Both the position numbers and the translations under genes were made by a program. Below are positions 42,430-54,234 of a stretch of 64,000 bases of DNA, one piece after another. The notes beneath the pieces are model-generated. The model did no database searches and was not told the origin of the DNA. It saw nothing but the letters and a program-made list of their open reading frames with translations. Source of the stretch: Verrucomicrobiota bacterium (GTDB lineage Bacteria; Verrucomicrobiota; Verrucomicrobiia; Opitutales; Oceanipulchritudinaceae); NCBI GenBank assembly GCA_021208135.1, contig JAJOKB010000069.1, positions 1 through 64,000 of the forward strand, in the 5' to 3' direction. Position 1 is the first letter of the stretch, and each line of letters opens with the position of its first letter.

Positions 42430-45092
42430 TCAGGATTCCCTGGGTAAGCGGTTACGGGCAATTTGCCAGCCGGGCAAACGGTTTTCGTAAACAATGGAGT
42501 ACAGCCCACGTGCAGCCTCCATCTGTCCGCTTTCACCCAACCATTCAGCCTGGTTGAATAAAGCGCGTGCCAACCAATAGCGGGCGTTGTCTACCCGCGT
42601 GGTCTCATGGGTAAAAAAAACCTTCGGCGGAGGCCAAAGACATGATGTTCCAAAAAGCAGCTTCAGCTTCTGCCGGGCTTCCGGCGTTGCGCAGCGCTAC
42701 CATGGATTTAAGACCTGCCTCAAATCTGGCTTCAACGGGAACCATACCCATGGCAAAAACCCGTTCATAATGAGCAGCGGCATCCATGAAATGTATTGGA
42801 TTTTGAGAGCCTCTGGCCAACAAAGTATCAGCAACTCCCATCAAAGCCCGAAACCGATCAGGATGATTGGGAAACTGATTGAGCAAATTTTCGTAGAGCA
42901 ACAGAGCTGTGCCGAAGTCATTGAGCAAGCGGGAAAGGTCCGCCTGCTTCAAACGTGCGAAATAGGCCAGGTAGTGATCGGGATAGTCGTTGATCAAGCG
43001 TTCCAGTATGGTAATGGCCTCTTGGTATGTGCTGGTGGTTTCGCGCTGTTGGGCATTGACTGCTGCCTCCCACAGCGCCAATGGCGCAAATCGGCTGCGT
43101 GGAAACAAATCTGCGAGGCGGATAAGGCTTTGCTGAGCGGAAACCAGGCCGTCCTGGGCCGATTGTTCCCGCGCTTCGATCAGGAACGATAAAATGGCCG
43201 CTCCGCTTTCCGGATAATTTTCGCGCAGCTCCCTGAAAACGACCCCTGCCGGCTCTGCTTGTTGCAGGCGTAACAATGCTTCTCCTTGCATCAACAACAC
43301 ATTGCTGCGCAGTGCTTCGAGATCGATGGAATCCAGTCTGCCTGACAAGGAATCAATGAGCAGCAGGATGTCATTACACAGACCCGGAACTTGGTCGAGA
43401 CGTCCACCATCCAAAGCTAATCTGGCATCCAGCCAGGCGAGCCTAACCTGCAAAGCGGGCGGTACTCTTGCCGCATCCCGCTGCCATTCTGAGCGCAGAG
43501 CCCCCAGCCGATCCAAGGCGTCAGACACAGTCCCGCGCCGACGCTGGGCATCCATCCAGTTCCACTCCGCACGCCACAATAAGTCGGTATTCAAACTTCC
43601 CTCAAGTCTCAGGGTGTCAAGTCACCTGGCAGCATCTTCCATGCGCTCGGATCTGATCAAAGAGATAACTTGCTGATAGCCTAAAGCGGCACGCATTTCA
43701 CCGGCAAATCTGGGCCTTGCGGTATTGTACAAGTCGACGGCATTGACATAATCGCCATTGAGAAAAAAAGGCGTCAGCCATGAGCACGATGGTCCAGTCG
43801 CGGTCGCGTCCAGGAGGTAATTGCTGGCGCAACCGATTCCAGTAATCTGCGGAAACGCGGAATCGCGGAGGCTGGCGCAACCAGTTGCTGATGGCGAGAC
43901 CACGCAGGGCGTCGCGAACATGAGCAGATCCGGGAAATTGTTCCAACAATTGCAGCCAATCGGCCTCCGCCTGTTCAGTGGCATTATCGGACAACTGCAA
44001 TGTGGCTCTGGTATGCAATAAAAGATCCAACAGAGGATGGCTCTGGGGCCTGCCTATCAGCTCGTCCAGCAGGGCTATGAGTTCCTGGCGACCATTGCCC
44101 TCCTGCGCAGCCTTGGTTAACAGAAACAAGGCGTTGCGTTGATAAACTTCGTTGGTGCGATCGCGCAAAAGCTGCTGCAAGGCCAGCCGACCGCGCAGAC
44201 TTTCCGCACCGGCTATTTGCCCCATCAGAAACAGAAACTGTTCGCGCATGCCGAGTTCCTGAATAGCTGGAAGACGCAACTGGCGCTCGAGGACATCCAT
44301 CGCTTCCTGGCGGCGATCGAGTTGATACAGGGCGATGGCCAACAGTCGTGCGGCCTCAAAACCGCCGCGCCGACCCTGCATAGACCGTTCTGTCGAACGC
44401 AAACCTGCAATGGTTGATTCATCTGTGCGTCCGGAACGCAGGATTTCAAAATCCCTCATCAACTCAGCAAATGCCACCTCGGCCGGCCCGGTGGAGGCTG
44501 CTATCATTCTGGCAAAGGCATCATTGGCGGCAACCCATTGTCCCCTGCGCGATGCCAACCACCCGTCGGCGAGATGCAACCAGCGCCTTTCGCCAGCTGG
44601 AAGCGCAGTTGGGTCAATTTGATCGCGCACCACCCGCGCCTGCTCAAAATCGGCGATTTGAATTTCCAGCAACAACCGGCGCAACAACCAACGGGGAGAG
44701 TCCGTCACAAAAGGCTGACCCAAAAATTGGCGAGCGGCGGCCAAATGCTGTTCGATGAGCAACGCAAGGCTGTAATTGTAGGCCTTGGCCGGATAATCTT
44801 CCCATGTTAACGGACTATCATCGCCAAAAGCCTGGACATAAAGGCGTAAAGCGGCCTCGGTGAATCCCTGGGCAAAAGCAGCGTCGGCAGCGGTGACCGC
44901 ACGCAGGGCGGAATGACGCAGTTCCGTTACCCGTTCAGTCGATACCTCCTCGTTCACAAACGGTATCACTATCTCACCTGCAGCGTGTAAGGCAGAGTGG
45001 TTGGCGGTTGCAAAAAACCAGAGCGCCAAAGCAGAGCAGCTCGCTTGAAGATTTTTGTGCAAGGCAACAACATGTGGACTACTGTTGTACAT
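42430..45092 (-). CDS. Tetratricopeptide-repeat protein (frameshifts at 42613-42620, ~43611-43630, 43763-43769)
   Basis: ORFs 43698..45092 and 42605..43594 are helical-repeat rich. Removing one A at 43763 gives DAFFLNGDYVNAVDLYNTARPRFAGEMRAA; at 42613 gives EGFFTHETTRVDNARYWLARALFNQAEWLGES. Confidence 0.75.
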
Positions 45093-45160
45093 GCTCAGCC
45101 GTCACGCAAGCCTCAGCTACAGACTTGCTAGAGTTCGTCCGATAAGCTGTAAATGCAGTC

Positions 45161-46135
45161 GTGTCAGATTTTCAAATAGCAGCATTTTATCAATTTTGCG
45201 ACTTTCACGACTTTCGCGATTGGCGGCGTCCGCTTCAGGAATTGGGCGCACAACACGGCATTACCGGCAGTATTTTGCTGGCTCATGAGGGCATGAACTC
45301 CACCATAGCCGGTACCGACGAGGGCATGAAAGCCATGTTGGATTTTATCCGTTCCGACGCCAGGTTTGCCACGATGGAAGTGAAGTTTTCCCGGCACCAG
45401 GATGCCCCGTTCTATCGCTTCAAGGTGCGCTTGAAAAAAGAAATTGTGAGCATGGGTGTGCCGGAAATTGCACCGCATCAGGAAACTGCCATTCGTCTGG
45501 ATTCACAGTCCTGGAATGAACTGCTACAGCAGCAGGATGTCGTGGTCATCGACACCCGCAATGACTATGAGACAAAGGTTGGCATGTTCAAAGGAGCCTT
45601 GGACCCCAATACCAAAAGTTTTCGGGAATTCCCTCACTTTGTTGATAAGCAATTGGACCCAGCAAAGCATACCAGGGTGGCCATGTATTGTACCGGCGGG
45701 ATCCGCTGTGAGAAAGCATCAGCCTACCTGTTGCGCAAAGGATTTCGCGAGGTCTATCAATTGCATGGCGGAATCCTGAAATATCTGGAGGATACCCAGC
45801 CGGAGGAGCGCCTGTGGGATGGCGAGTGCTTTGTTTTTGATCAAAGGGTGGCTGTGGACGGCAGTTTGAGCGCGGGTGAACACGTATTGTGCTACGCTTG
45901 TCGCGAACCACTGACCAAAGAAGACCTCACCCACCCCGATTATGAGGAAAACGTCAGTTGCAGGCACTGCCGCAGCCGACAGACCGAAGCTCAGCGCAGC
46001 GCTCTACGCGAGCGTCAGAAACAAATCGATCTGGCTAAAAAGCGCGGCGAGCGACACATCGGCGTCAGTGCTGAGGAACTGAAAGCCAAACGACAAGCAG
46101 CTAAAGTCAAAAAGAAAGCCGCTGCTGACGCCTGA
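45161..46135 (+). CDS. trhO: tRNA uridine(34) hydroxylase / rhodanese-domain protein TrhO (YceA)
   Basis: GSILLAHEGMNSTIAGT, FYRFKVRLKKEIVSMG, VVVIDTRNDYETKVGMFKGALDPNTKSFREFPHFV, VAMYCTGGIRCEKASAYLLRKGF. Confidence 0.95.
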   Translation: MSDFQIAAFYQFCDFHDFRDWRRPLQELGAQHGITGSILLAHEGMNSTIAGTDEGMKAMLDFIRSDARFATMEVKFSRHQDAPFYRFKVRLKKEIVSMGVPEIAPHQETAIRLDSQSWNELLQQQDVVVIDTRNDYETKVGMFKGALDPNTKSFREFPHFVDKQLDPAKHTRVAMYCTGGIRCEKASAYLLRKGFREVYQLHGGILKYLEDTQPEERLWDGECFVFDQRVAVDGSLSAGEHVLCYACREPLTKEDLTHPDYEENVSCRHCRSRQTEAQRSALRERQKQIDLAKKRGERHIGVSAEELKAKRQAAKVKKKAAADA

Positions 46136-46158
46136 GTATCCCGACACCGCTATTCCAA

Positions 46159-47545
46159 TCAGAACTCTGCGCTTCCTGGAGTGCGGGCGAAGGGAATGAC
46201 ATCCCGGATGTTGGCAATCCCGGTTACGAACATCAGCATGCGTTCAAAACCCAAGCCAAAGCCGGCGTGCGGAACTGAACCATAACGGCGTAAGTCGCGA
46301 TACCACCAGTAGTCTTCCTGATCCAACCCATGATGTTGCAAAGCGCTATCCAGGCGTTCGAGGCGTTCCTCGCGCTGGCTGCCACCCACGATTTCACCGA
46401 TACCAGGGACCAAAACATCCATCGCGGCCACCGTCTCACCGTCATCATTCTGCCGCATATAAAACGGCTTAATCGTTTTCGGGTAATTGTAAACGGTCAC
46501 GGGACACTTGAAGTGCTCCTCGGTCAGATAACGCTCGTGCTCGCTCTGCAGATTGGCCCCTGGTTCCACAGGAAACTGAAAGGTTTTGCCGGAGTTGCGC
46601 AAAAGTTCCACAGCCTCCTTGTAGGTTATTCTAACAAAAGGGCGTTCCAGAACGAAGCGCAGGCGCTCCAGTAATCCCTTGTCCACAAACTTGTTAAAAA
46701 AAGTCCAGATCCTCTGCACAATGAGTCAAGGCGTCTGCTATCAAATATTTCACGAATGCCTCGGCGGTGTCCATGTCGCCATGCAGATCGCAAAAGGCCA
46801 TTTCCGGTTCAATCATCCAAAACTCGCTGGCGTGGCGTGAGGTGTGTGAATTTTCTGCGCGAAAGGTAGGACCAAAGGTATAAACATTGGAATGGGAGCA
46901 TGCAAAAATCTCCGCTTCCAATTGACCACTGACAGTCAGAAACGCAGACTTACCGAAAAAATCTTTACTGTAATCGACCTCACCTTTGTCAGTCAGGGGT
47001 AGTTTGCGACCGTCCAAAGTAGTGACCCGGAACATCTCCCCTGCCCCTTCGCAATCACTGCTGGTGATAATGGGCGTGTGCACATACAAGAAACCCCGTT
47101 CCTGAAAGAAATTGTGAATCGCATAAGCCAGTCGGGATCTTACCCGGAAAGCAGCCCCAAACAGATTGCTCCTGGGTCGCAGATGCGCAATTTCGCGCAG
47201 GTATTCCAAGGTGTGTCGCTTCTTTTGCAGAGGATAAGTGTCGTCAGCAGCGCCGACCAATTGCAGCTTGGTTGCTTGTACTTCCCACTTCTGTTCAGTT
47301 CCCTGCGAAGGCACCATGCGCCCTTCGACGGCAACAGAACTTCCCGTTGTGAACGAATGAATATCGGCATATTCGGGACAGGACGCGTCGACTATCACCT
47401 GCATGTTACCAAAGCAGGAGCCATCATTCACCTCTATGAAGGAGAAAGACTTGGCATCGCGACGGGTGCGGATCCAGCCCTGAATCAAAATGGTTTCTAC
47501 CGGGTTTTCCAATGCCAGTGCCTGGCGAATCATGGTTCGTTGCAT
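46159..47545 (-). CDS. asnS: Asparagine--tRNA ligase (frameshift at 46696-46702)
   Basis: [111 protein letters not shown]. Removing one base of A7 gives [12 protein letters not shown]. Confidence 0.95.
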
Positions 47546-47609
47546 GCAATGACGGATATCCGGTCGGTGGCTGATTTCAAGCAAAACGGCAATTAGTCTG
47601 CCTAATTTA

Positions 47610-48386
47610 TCAGGCCTGCCAGCAATGCAATTGGCCTTGGTGAAAATGAGCGGCTGCCGCACTTTGGCAACCACCGCCCATCACAGCCAATGCCGATCTT
47701 TCAGCATCCACAGCGCGCTTGGTTTCCTGACACAAAACCGGCTCCAGCAACGGCAGCAACGCTTGTCTGCACTGCAGCGCGATGGCTCCTTGACCGGCAG
47801 CAGGAATGCAATCCTCCAGCGAAAACGGCAGCACACTCAAGCCCTCTGGTTGCGTCAACCCCAGGCGCTTGAGCCCTGCCATAGCCATAACGGTTGCATC
47901 AGCGACACCCGAACGAATTTTATCCATCCGGGTGCCGACATTGCCACGAATCTCAACCCAGTTGGCCTCAGGATACAAGCGGCGCAACTGTTCTCTGCGC
48001 CTCGGACTGCCAGTGGCAATGGTATTTGGCAGCGCGACCCCTGCGCGCACAACAAGCGCATCCCTGGCATCTTCCCTCGGCAGATAGCCAGCCAGGGATA
48101 AACCATCAGGCATTTCGGTCGGCAGATCTTTGGCTGAATGGACGGCCAGATCAGCCATCCCCTTGAGCATGGCCTCCTCCAATGCGGAGGTAAACAACCC
48201 TTTGCCGCCCTTCTCGGCCAGTGACCAATTCAAGCGTTCGTCGCCCACCGTTGACATAGGTAGAATCTCGGTCTGCAAGCCCGGAATACGCTCGCACAAC
48301 CAAGCTATGGCAAGCTCGGTCTGGGCCATAGCCAAAGGGGATTTGCGCGTCACAACACGCACAAGAGTCGAAGCAAATGAATTCAT
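47610..48386 (-). CDS. hemC: Porphobilinogen deaminase / hydroxymethylbilane synthase, apparently 3'-truncated
   Basis: VVTRKSPLAMAQTELA; GKGLFTSALEEAMLKGMADLAVHSAKDLPTEMPDGL; ATGSPRRREQLRRLYP; RGNVGTRMDKI; AVMGGGCQ. The ORF ends soon after the cofactor cysteine. Confidence 0.92.
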   Translation of the reverse strand: MNSFASTLVRVVTRKSPLAMAQTELAIAWLCERIPGLQTEILPMSTVGDERLNWSLAEKGGKGLFTSALEEAMLKGMADLAVHSAKDLPTEMPDGLSLAGYLPREDARDALVVRAGVALPNTIATGSPRRREQLRRLYPEANWVEIRGNVGTRMDKIRSGVADATVMAMAGLKRLGLTQPEGLSVLPFSLEDCIPAAGQGAIALQCRQALLPLLEPVLCQETKRAVDAERSALAVMGGGCQSAAAAHFHQGQLHCWQA

Positions 48387-48396
48387 AGGTTGTTGA

Positions 48397-48651
48397 TCAG
48401 CGGCAAATGCGCTGGCTGACAGGATGGGCTGTTAACCAGAGTATGATGCCTAAAAAAGCCAGTGAGGCCGGTCGGAAAATTTCTGACCAGAAATAATAGC
48501 CTGGAAAGTTTGGATCAAAGCCCGGCAGAGATTCAACGACATTGACGGTTAGGCCCCAAAGGCCGATGAGCACAAGCATGAAAGCAACCAAGCGCACCAG
48601 GATGCGTGCCAGCGATTGGGTAGCTGAAGGGTTGGCAGAATCAAGCGTCAT
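48397..48651 (-). CDS. Small membrane protein, hypothetical
   Basis: Two hydrophobic helices (LVAFMLVLIGLWGLTV; LAFLGIILWLTA). Confidence 0.55.
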   Translation of the reverse strand: MTLDSANPSATQSLARILVRLVAFMLVLIGLWGLTVNVVESLPGFDPNFPGYYFWSEIFRPASLAFLGIILWLTAHPVSQRICR

Positions 48652-49369
48652 GATAGGGCAAGGTGTCATTTTCCCTGCAGAGTGCAAGGTAGGCATTGCG
48701 CAATTTTTCCAAAACCGCACTCTCGGCATTTTGGGTGTGATCGGTAAATGGCTGCAACCAATCGCATCTCACCTGCACAGTTGAGAACGGCAAGGGTACC
48801 ACATGTCTATCCCAGGAGGGAGCGCGCCAAGCAACTTCAGCGTTGGCTGAGATCAATAAAATCGGGGCGGAGGTCATGCGGGCCAACCCCAGAATACTGC
48901 GTTTAAATGCGTACAATGGCCCAATCGGACCATCTGGAGTCATACCCAAATCCTGCCCTCGTCGGAAGGCCCGCAGTAGTTCGCGGGTGGATGCAAGACC
49001 TCTTCTGCTGCTGGATCCGCGGACAATATCAAAACCCCAATCTTCATAAAACTCCACTTCCCAGGCTGCCGCCCTGGAGGGACTGATCAGGCAGGTCACC
49101 TTGGCAGTACGCAGAAATGTGTCGATGATAACCGGAGCGAGCAAGGAACGGTTATGGCTCATAATGATCAATGCTGGACGCGGACATGCCGCCAAACGGG
49201 CACGATCCATTGCCGGCATCTCAAGCCGAAGGGAACCCAAATACCAACGCAAGCCAACGACTGGAAAACGGCTCAACCACAGTCGCCAACCGGATAATCG
49301 GTGAAGAGCACCGCCGCGGAATGGATCGCCTCGTCGTTTTGTTGATTGCTGCTCATGGGCAGTGGACAT
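48641..49369 (-). CDS. Lysophospholipid acyltransferase / DUF374 family protein
   Basis: ALIIMSHNRSLLAPVIIDTFLRTAKVTCLISPSR; WGFDIVRGSSSRRGLASTRELLRAFRRGQDLGMTPDGPIGPLYAFKRSILGLARMTSAPI. Confidence 0.85.
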   Translation of the reverse strand: MSTAHEQQSTKRRGDPFRGGALHRLSGWRLWLSRFPVVGLRWYLGSLRLEMPAMDRARLAACPRPALIIMSHNRSLLAPVIIDTFLRTAKVTCLISPSRAAAWEVEFYEDWGFDIVRGSSSRRGLASTRELLRAFRRGQDLGMTPDGPIGPLYAFKRSILGLARMTSAPILLISANAEVAWRAPSWDRHVVPLPFSTVQVRCDWLQPFTDHTQNAESAVLEKLRNAYLALCRENDTLPYHDA

Positions 49370-49490
49370 CCAAATAACAACAACCTCATTCTTACCTGCG
49401 GGCAATCTTTCTCTTTTGACCACTTCAATTTTGGGCTGTTAAAAAGTGTTATGCTTGCATGGCCATCCGATTTAGTCCTTCAGTTCTGAC

Positions 49491-50481
49491 ATGAAAGTTT
49501 TGGTTACGGGAGGCAGCGGATTTTTAGGCAGCTATGTCGTTGATTTGCTTTTGCAAAGAGGCTACCAAGTAGTCAGCTTGCAGCGGTCTCCTCAGCCTGC
49601 AGCCGCGGCCAAAGGCGTAACAACCATCCAGGGATGCCTGACGGATGACGGTTGCGTTCAACAGGCAGTAGCCGGCTGCAAGGCTGTGTTTCACGTGGCG
49701 GCAAAGGCGGGGGTTTGGGGTTCATACGACAGTTTTTTTCAAACAAATGTCATCGGCACGCGCAACGTTTTGGCAGCTTGTAAACGCAGCGGCGTTGAGC
49801 GTCTGATATACACCAGCACACCAAGCGTAGTTTTCAACGGCAGTCCATTCCGTGGTGAGGATGAAACCCTGCCTTATGGCAAAAACTGGCTCTGCCATTA
49901 CGCCGCAACCAAAGCTATCGCTGAGGAGGAAGTTTTGCGGTCACACGGTCAGGGGGGGGCTAAAGGTGTGCGCGCTGCGCCCCCATTTGATCTGGGGCGT
50001 GGGCGATCCTCATTTGCTGCCAAGGGTTATTGCGCGGGCCAAGGCCGGCAGGCTGCGTCAGGTAGGCACTGGCCACAACAAAGTGGACATCACTCATGTG
50101 CGCAATGCCGCCGATGCGCACTTATTAGCTTTCGATGCACTGGTATCCGGGAACTGTGGCGGAAAAGCCTACTTTTTATCACAGGGCGAACCGGTGATAT
50201 TGTGGGACTGGATTCAAAATCTGCTGCAGCAGTTAAATATCAGGCTGCCTGCACGTCCCATCCCGGCAAAAGCCGCCTTCGCCATTGGCACTGTTGCCGA
50301 AGGTATTTGGCACCTGCTCAGATTGCGCGGGGAACCACCAATGACCCGCTTTGTCGCGGTGGAACTAAGCAAAGACCACTGGTACTCAATTGCGGCAGCG
50401 CGACGCGATTTAGGTTACACGCCCGAAAACCACCCGACTTCCGTAGGCGTCAGGGAATACGTGGATAGCATCAAGCAATAA
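49491..50481 (+). CDS. NAD-dependent epimerase / 3-beta-HSD family, OleD-like (frameshift at G8 49952-49959)
   Basis: [80 protein letters not shown]; removing one G gives [37 protein letters not shown]. Confidence 0.9.
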
Positions 50482-50488
50482 TCCAGGC

Positions 50489-50516
50489 AAAAAAAAAGCC
50501 CCCCAACCAGGGAGGC
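50489..50516 (-). terminator. Rho-independent terminator for the response-regulator gene
   Basis: On the minus strand GCCTCCC-TGGTT-GGGGGGC-TTTTTTTTT, directly after the 50532 stop. Confidence 0.8.
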
Positions 50517-50531
50517 ATTGACAGATGGCGA

Positions 50532-51314
50532 TTAACTTTGCGCAGGCTCTGGAAACGGTTTCGGTTCACCGCCGCGCGTATTGTAGATGTAGCCTACCCC
50601 GTGAATAGTACGGAAGGCGTCCAGATTAACATTTTGTTTTTCAAAGGCGTGCCTGATTTTCACGATGTATTGATCCAGGCTGCGCGAACGTATGTCGGCA
50701 TGAATACCCCATACGGAGTGAATTAAACTGCGACGGGTAACAACAGTATTGGGGTTGTTCACCATGTGCGTCATGATGCCCAACTCCTTGCGACCAATCT
50801 TCATAGACTCGCCACTGTCAAAAGTTACCTGCATACGGTTCGGGTTGACCTTAACCCCGCAAAACTCAAAGGGGCTCTGAATCAGACTGGCGTTGCGGGT
50901 GATATGGAAATCAAATGCCGTCTCAGAGCGACGCAACACCGCATTGATACGGGCTATCAATTCAGGGAAGCTGAATGGTTTGGTGACATAATCATCACCA
51001 CCCACCTGAAAACCCTTCACTTTTTGAACTTCGCTGTCATCTCCGGTCAAAAAAATCACCGGTACTTGCAGGTTGTTGTTGCGCAACTCGTGAACCAAAT
51101 CAAATCCGTTTTGATCGGGCAAATTGACATCCAACAACATTAAATTGGCGAAGTGCGTGGTGAGAAACTTTTGCACTCCGGCAGCACGATTGAAAACTTG
51201 CGTCATCATGCCCGACATCTCCAGATGATCCGCGACCAACTGCGCGATTTGGCGATCATCCTCAACAATCAATACAAGCGGTTTCGGTTTGGCCATAACG
51301 ACATTACTTTGCAC
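50532..51314 (-). CDS. OmpR/PhoB-family response regulator
   Basis: VLIVEDDRQIAQLVADHLEMSG; LMLLDVNLPDQNGFDLV; PVIFLTGDD; DDYVTKPFSFPELIARINAVLRR; C-terminal winged helix ... RSRSLDQYIVKIRHAFEKQNV..IRTIHGVGYIY. Confidence 0.93.
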   Translation of the reverse strand: MQSNVVMAKPKPLVLIVEDDRQIAQLVADHLEMSGMMTQVFNRAAGVQKFLTTHFANLMLLDVNLPDQNGFDLVHELRNNNLQVPVIFLTGDDSEVQKVKGFQVGGDDYVTKPFSFPELIARINAVLRRSETAFDFHITRNASLIQSPFEFCGVKVNPNRMQVTFDSGESMKIGRKELGIMTHMVNNPNTVVTRRSLIHSVWGIHADIRSRSLDQYIVKIRHAFEKQNVNLDAFRTIHGVGYIYNTRGGEPKPFPEPAQS

Positions 51315-51400
51315 AATATTTTACAGTTGTAAATACTGCGATTCACAAAAAAGTGAGAAAATCTATTTGGTTCTTGACCCGCCAAACCCCCCGAGGCCGA

Positions 51401-52366
51401 TCAGGAAGGGAACCTGCGGTGCAGAGCACGGGTGGGAAAATTGCGTCCCGGACACAAAGTGTGTTGCTGATCTATCTCGCGGTGGACGGCGAAGCGTACC
51501 CGCTGTCCGCGCAGCACATGATTGCGTAAATACTGAACCAAATGAGTGAAGGCTTCAATCTGTTGGGGATGCGGATGTCGCTCTTCAAAGTTACCCACAA
51601 CGCAAATACCAATGCCGGTAAGGTTGACCTGATGATTTCGCACATGGCCACCTTGCAGTTGTTGTGTCCAGCGATTGCCAATTTCGATTTGACCGAGACC
51701 TGAATCAACGCCGTTGCCGATTACAAAATGATAGGCCAGGCCATTGGTCATACCGCGCTGTTCCCGATGGACGCGGTCATAGGTACGGGCATTGCCGCGC
51801 TCGATAGCGCTATGGTGCCCGACGATGTGTTCCCAACGCCCGCGTTCAATGCGCAGGTTATTGGTGGCTTGAATCACGTTAGCCAGATAGGGCGAACGCA
51901 ACAGCGGATCGTCAGCACCGGGAATCCGTAACTGTTGTCCAATAGTGATACGGGTGCTTTGAAGACCATTGAGCTGCTGAATCTCGGCAATCGTGGTCTG
52001 ATATCGACGTGCAATCCCGCTGAGTGTATCGCCCCGCTGCACTACATGGACAGAAGGCAAGGCGGAGGCCGCAGCAGCGACTCCAGACCGGGGAATGGAC
52101 AGGCGTTGACCGACCCGGATAACATCGCTTTGCAAGTTGTTGACAACCCTGAGGTCGGCAACCGAAACATTGTAGCGCTGCGCCAGTCCGCTCAGCGTGT
52201 CTCCGCGCTGAACAACGTGGACTGTGGCTGCATCCTGAGCCCAGAGCAATCCACCCGCCGGCAGCAGCAAGGCACCCGTCCCCGCCAATACTATCTTTTT
52301 CAAAAATGTACGCCGCTGCAGCATTCTCAGATTATGCATGGACCATAATTGCCCGGCTGACAACAA
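51401..52366 (-). CDS. Secreted LysM (x2) + amidase_2/PGRP-like peptidoglycan hydrolase
   Basis: [44 protein letters not shown] and a second LysM; then [40 protein letters not shown] ... GICVVGNFE ... CPGRNFP. Confidence 0.9.
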   Translation of the reverse strand: MLSAGQLWSMHNLRMLQRRTFLKKIVLAGTGALLLPAGGLLWAQDAATVHVVQRGDTLSGLAQRYNVSVADLRVVNNLQSDVIRVGQRLSIPRSGVAAAASALPSVHVVQRGDTLSGIARRYQTTIAEIQQLNGLQSTRITIGQQLRIPGADDPLLRSPYLANVIQATNNLRIERGRWEHIVGHHSAIERGNARTYDRVHREQRGMTNGLAYHFVIGNGVDSGLGQIEIGNRWTQQLQGGHVRNHQVNLTGIGICVVGNFEERHPHPQQIEAFTHLVQYLRNHVLRGQRVRFAVHREIDQQHTLCPGRNFPTRALHRRFPS

Positions 52367-52447
52367 ATTGTTGAAGGATATTCTTCAGGTCCCCGGATCC
52401 ACAGCACACTTGCCTTTTGCTGGAGGGGTGTTCACAGTGCGGGGTTT

Positions 52448-54021
52448 ATGAGCTGGAGCCGATTTAAAGAACATTATCTTCACCTGAAGGATCTCAATCT
52501 GAGTCTGGATATCAGCCGGATGCAATTCCCGGAAGATTTCATGGCACACATGGAGCCCGCGATGCAGAAAGCCTATGAAGCCATGGCGGCTTTAGAGGGT
52601 GGCGCGATAGCCAATCCCGATGAAAACCGCATGGTTGGTCATTACTGGCTTAGGTCTCCGGCTTTGGCTCCAACCCCTGAGCTGCGTCAACAGATTGAAC
52701 AGGCTCTGGCTCAGGTTGAAGCAGTGACGCAAAAAATCCATCGCGGTGAGTGGAATGGGGACGGTCAGCCATTTAAACATTTGTTGGTGATTGGTATTGG
52801 CGGTTCCGCGCTTGGACCACAATTTGTCTCCGAAGCTCTGGGTAGACCCGGAGAAGACAGGATGAAAATCCACTTTTTTGACAATACCGATCCAGACGGT
52901 ATGGATAAAGTGCTCGCGCCATTGCGCAATGAATTGGATCGTACTCTGGCAGTAGTCATTTCGAAGAGCGGTGGCACACCTGAGACCAGAAACGGGATGC
53001 TGGAAGCTGCGCACGCATTCATGAGTGAGGGCATTGACTTTGCTGGCCAAGCCATCGCAATCACGGGAGCGGGCAGTCAGTTGGACCAGTTGGCAGAGCG
53101 TGAAAATTGGCTGGCCAGGTTACCTATGTTTGACTGGGTGGGAGGGCGCACCAGTGAGTTGGCTACGGTGGGTCTATTGCCTGCCGCACTTCAAGGTATT
53201 GATATTCGCGGCCTGCTCAAAGGTGCCGCATCAATGGACGCCCACACCCGCAATCGCACGACAGGTGCCAACCCGGCAGCATTGCTGGCCTTGATGTGGT
53301 ACTACGCCACCAATGGCAAGGGTGAAAAGGACATGGTCATCCTCCCCTACAAAGACAGGTTGAGCTTGTTTTCCAAGTATTTGCAGCAATTGATCATGGA
53401 GTCACTCGGCAAGGAACGTGACCTTGATGGCACTATTGTTCATCAGGGCATCGCGGTTTATGGCAACAAGGGATCTACCGACCAACATGCTTATGTACAA
53501 CAGTTGCGCGAGGGCGTGAACAATTTCTTCGCCACTTTTATTGAAGTCTTGCGCGACCGCGAAGGAGCGTCACTGGAGGTTGAACCAGGCATCACTTCGG
53601 GCGACTATCTGCAATCTTTCCTACTCGGCACTCGCAGTGCACTGGCTGAAAATGGCCGTGAGTCTATCAGCATCACCATCGACGAAGTGCGCCCGGAAAC
53701 GGTGGGAGCCTTGATCGCGCTGTACGAGCGTGCAGTCGGTTTGTACGCATCCCTTGTCAACATAAATGCCTATCATCAACCAGGCGTGGAGGCTGGTAAA
53801 AAAAGCAGCCGCGGTGTTTCTTGGTCAAAAAGACCCGTATTGTCGATTTTCTGCACACAGAACGCGGAACTTTCCACACTGTCGAAGACATCGGATCAGC
53901 GCTCTCAATCGATCCTGAGGTAGTCTTTAAACTGTTGCAGCACATCGTGCTGAATCCTGCCAAAGGAGTTATTTGCAAAACCGGAGCTTGTCCATTCAGT
54001 GGCACTTATGGAGTCCTTTAA
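52448..54021 (+). CDS. pgi: Glucose-6-phosphate isomerase (C-terminal frameshifts at 53798-53804 and ~53827)
   Basis: [72 protein letters not shown]. Removing one A in each of two A-runs gives [36 protein letters not shown]. Confidence 0.95.
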
Positions 54022-54025
54022 ACCT

Positions 54026-54208
54026 ATGAAATCGCACTCACAAAAAACCATCAGCCCGTTGCGTGCGCTTCTGGCACTCATATTAGCTGCAGGATTTCTC
54101 AGCGGCTGCGCCACTTTGCACGAAAAAGAGGAAACACAACAGGTGCCTTGGTCCCGCCCTGCTGATTGGGAAGGCACGATTCCCGGTATGCCTGCACAAC
54201 GCGGTTAA
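54026..54208 (+). CDS. Small lipoprotein
   Basis: LALILAAGFLSGCATLHEKEE has a lipobox LSGC. Confidence 0.65.
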   Translation: MKSHSQKTISPLRALLALILAAGFLSGCATLHEKEETQQVPWSRPADWEGTIPGMPAQRG

Positions 54209-54234
54209 TTCCGGCGTAACAACTGATTTCCCGA

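Noticed and set aside
40558-45092. TolQR/ExbBD-TPR cluster as part of the methyltransferase system
   Set aside because: Same strand and adjacent, but this combination is a common envelope/TonB energising module and a ~190-bp gap with inverted repeats separates it from the corrinoid gene.
53798-54021. Winged-helix-like C-terminal extension of Pgi as a novel fusion
   Set aside because: Once the two A-run indels are corrected it resembles the normal C-terminal extension seen in some bacterial glucose-6-phosphate isomerases.
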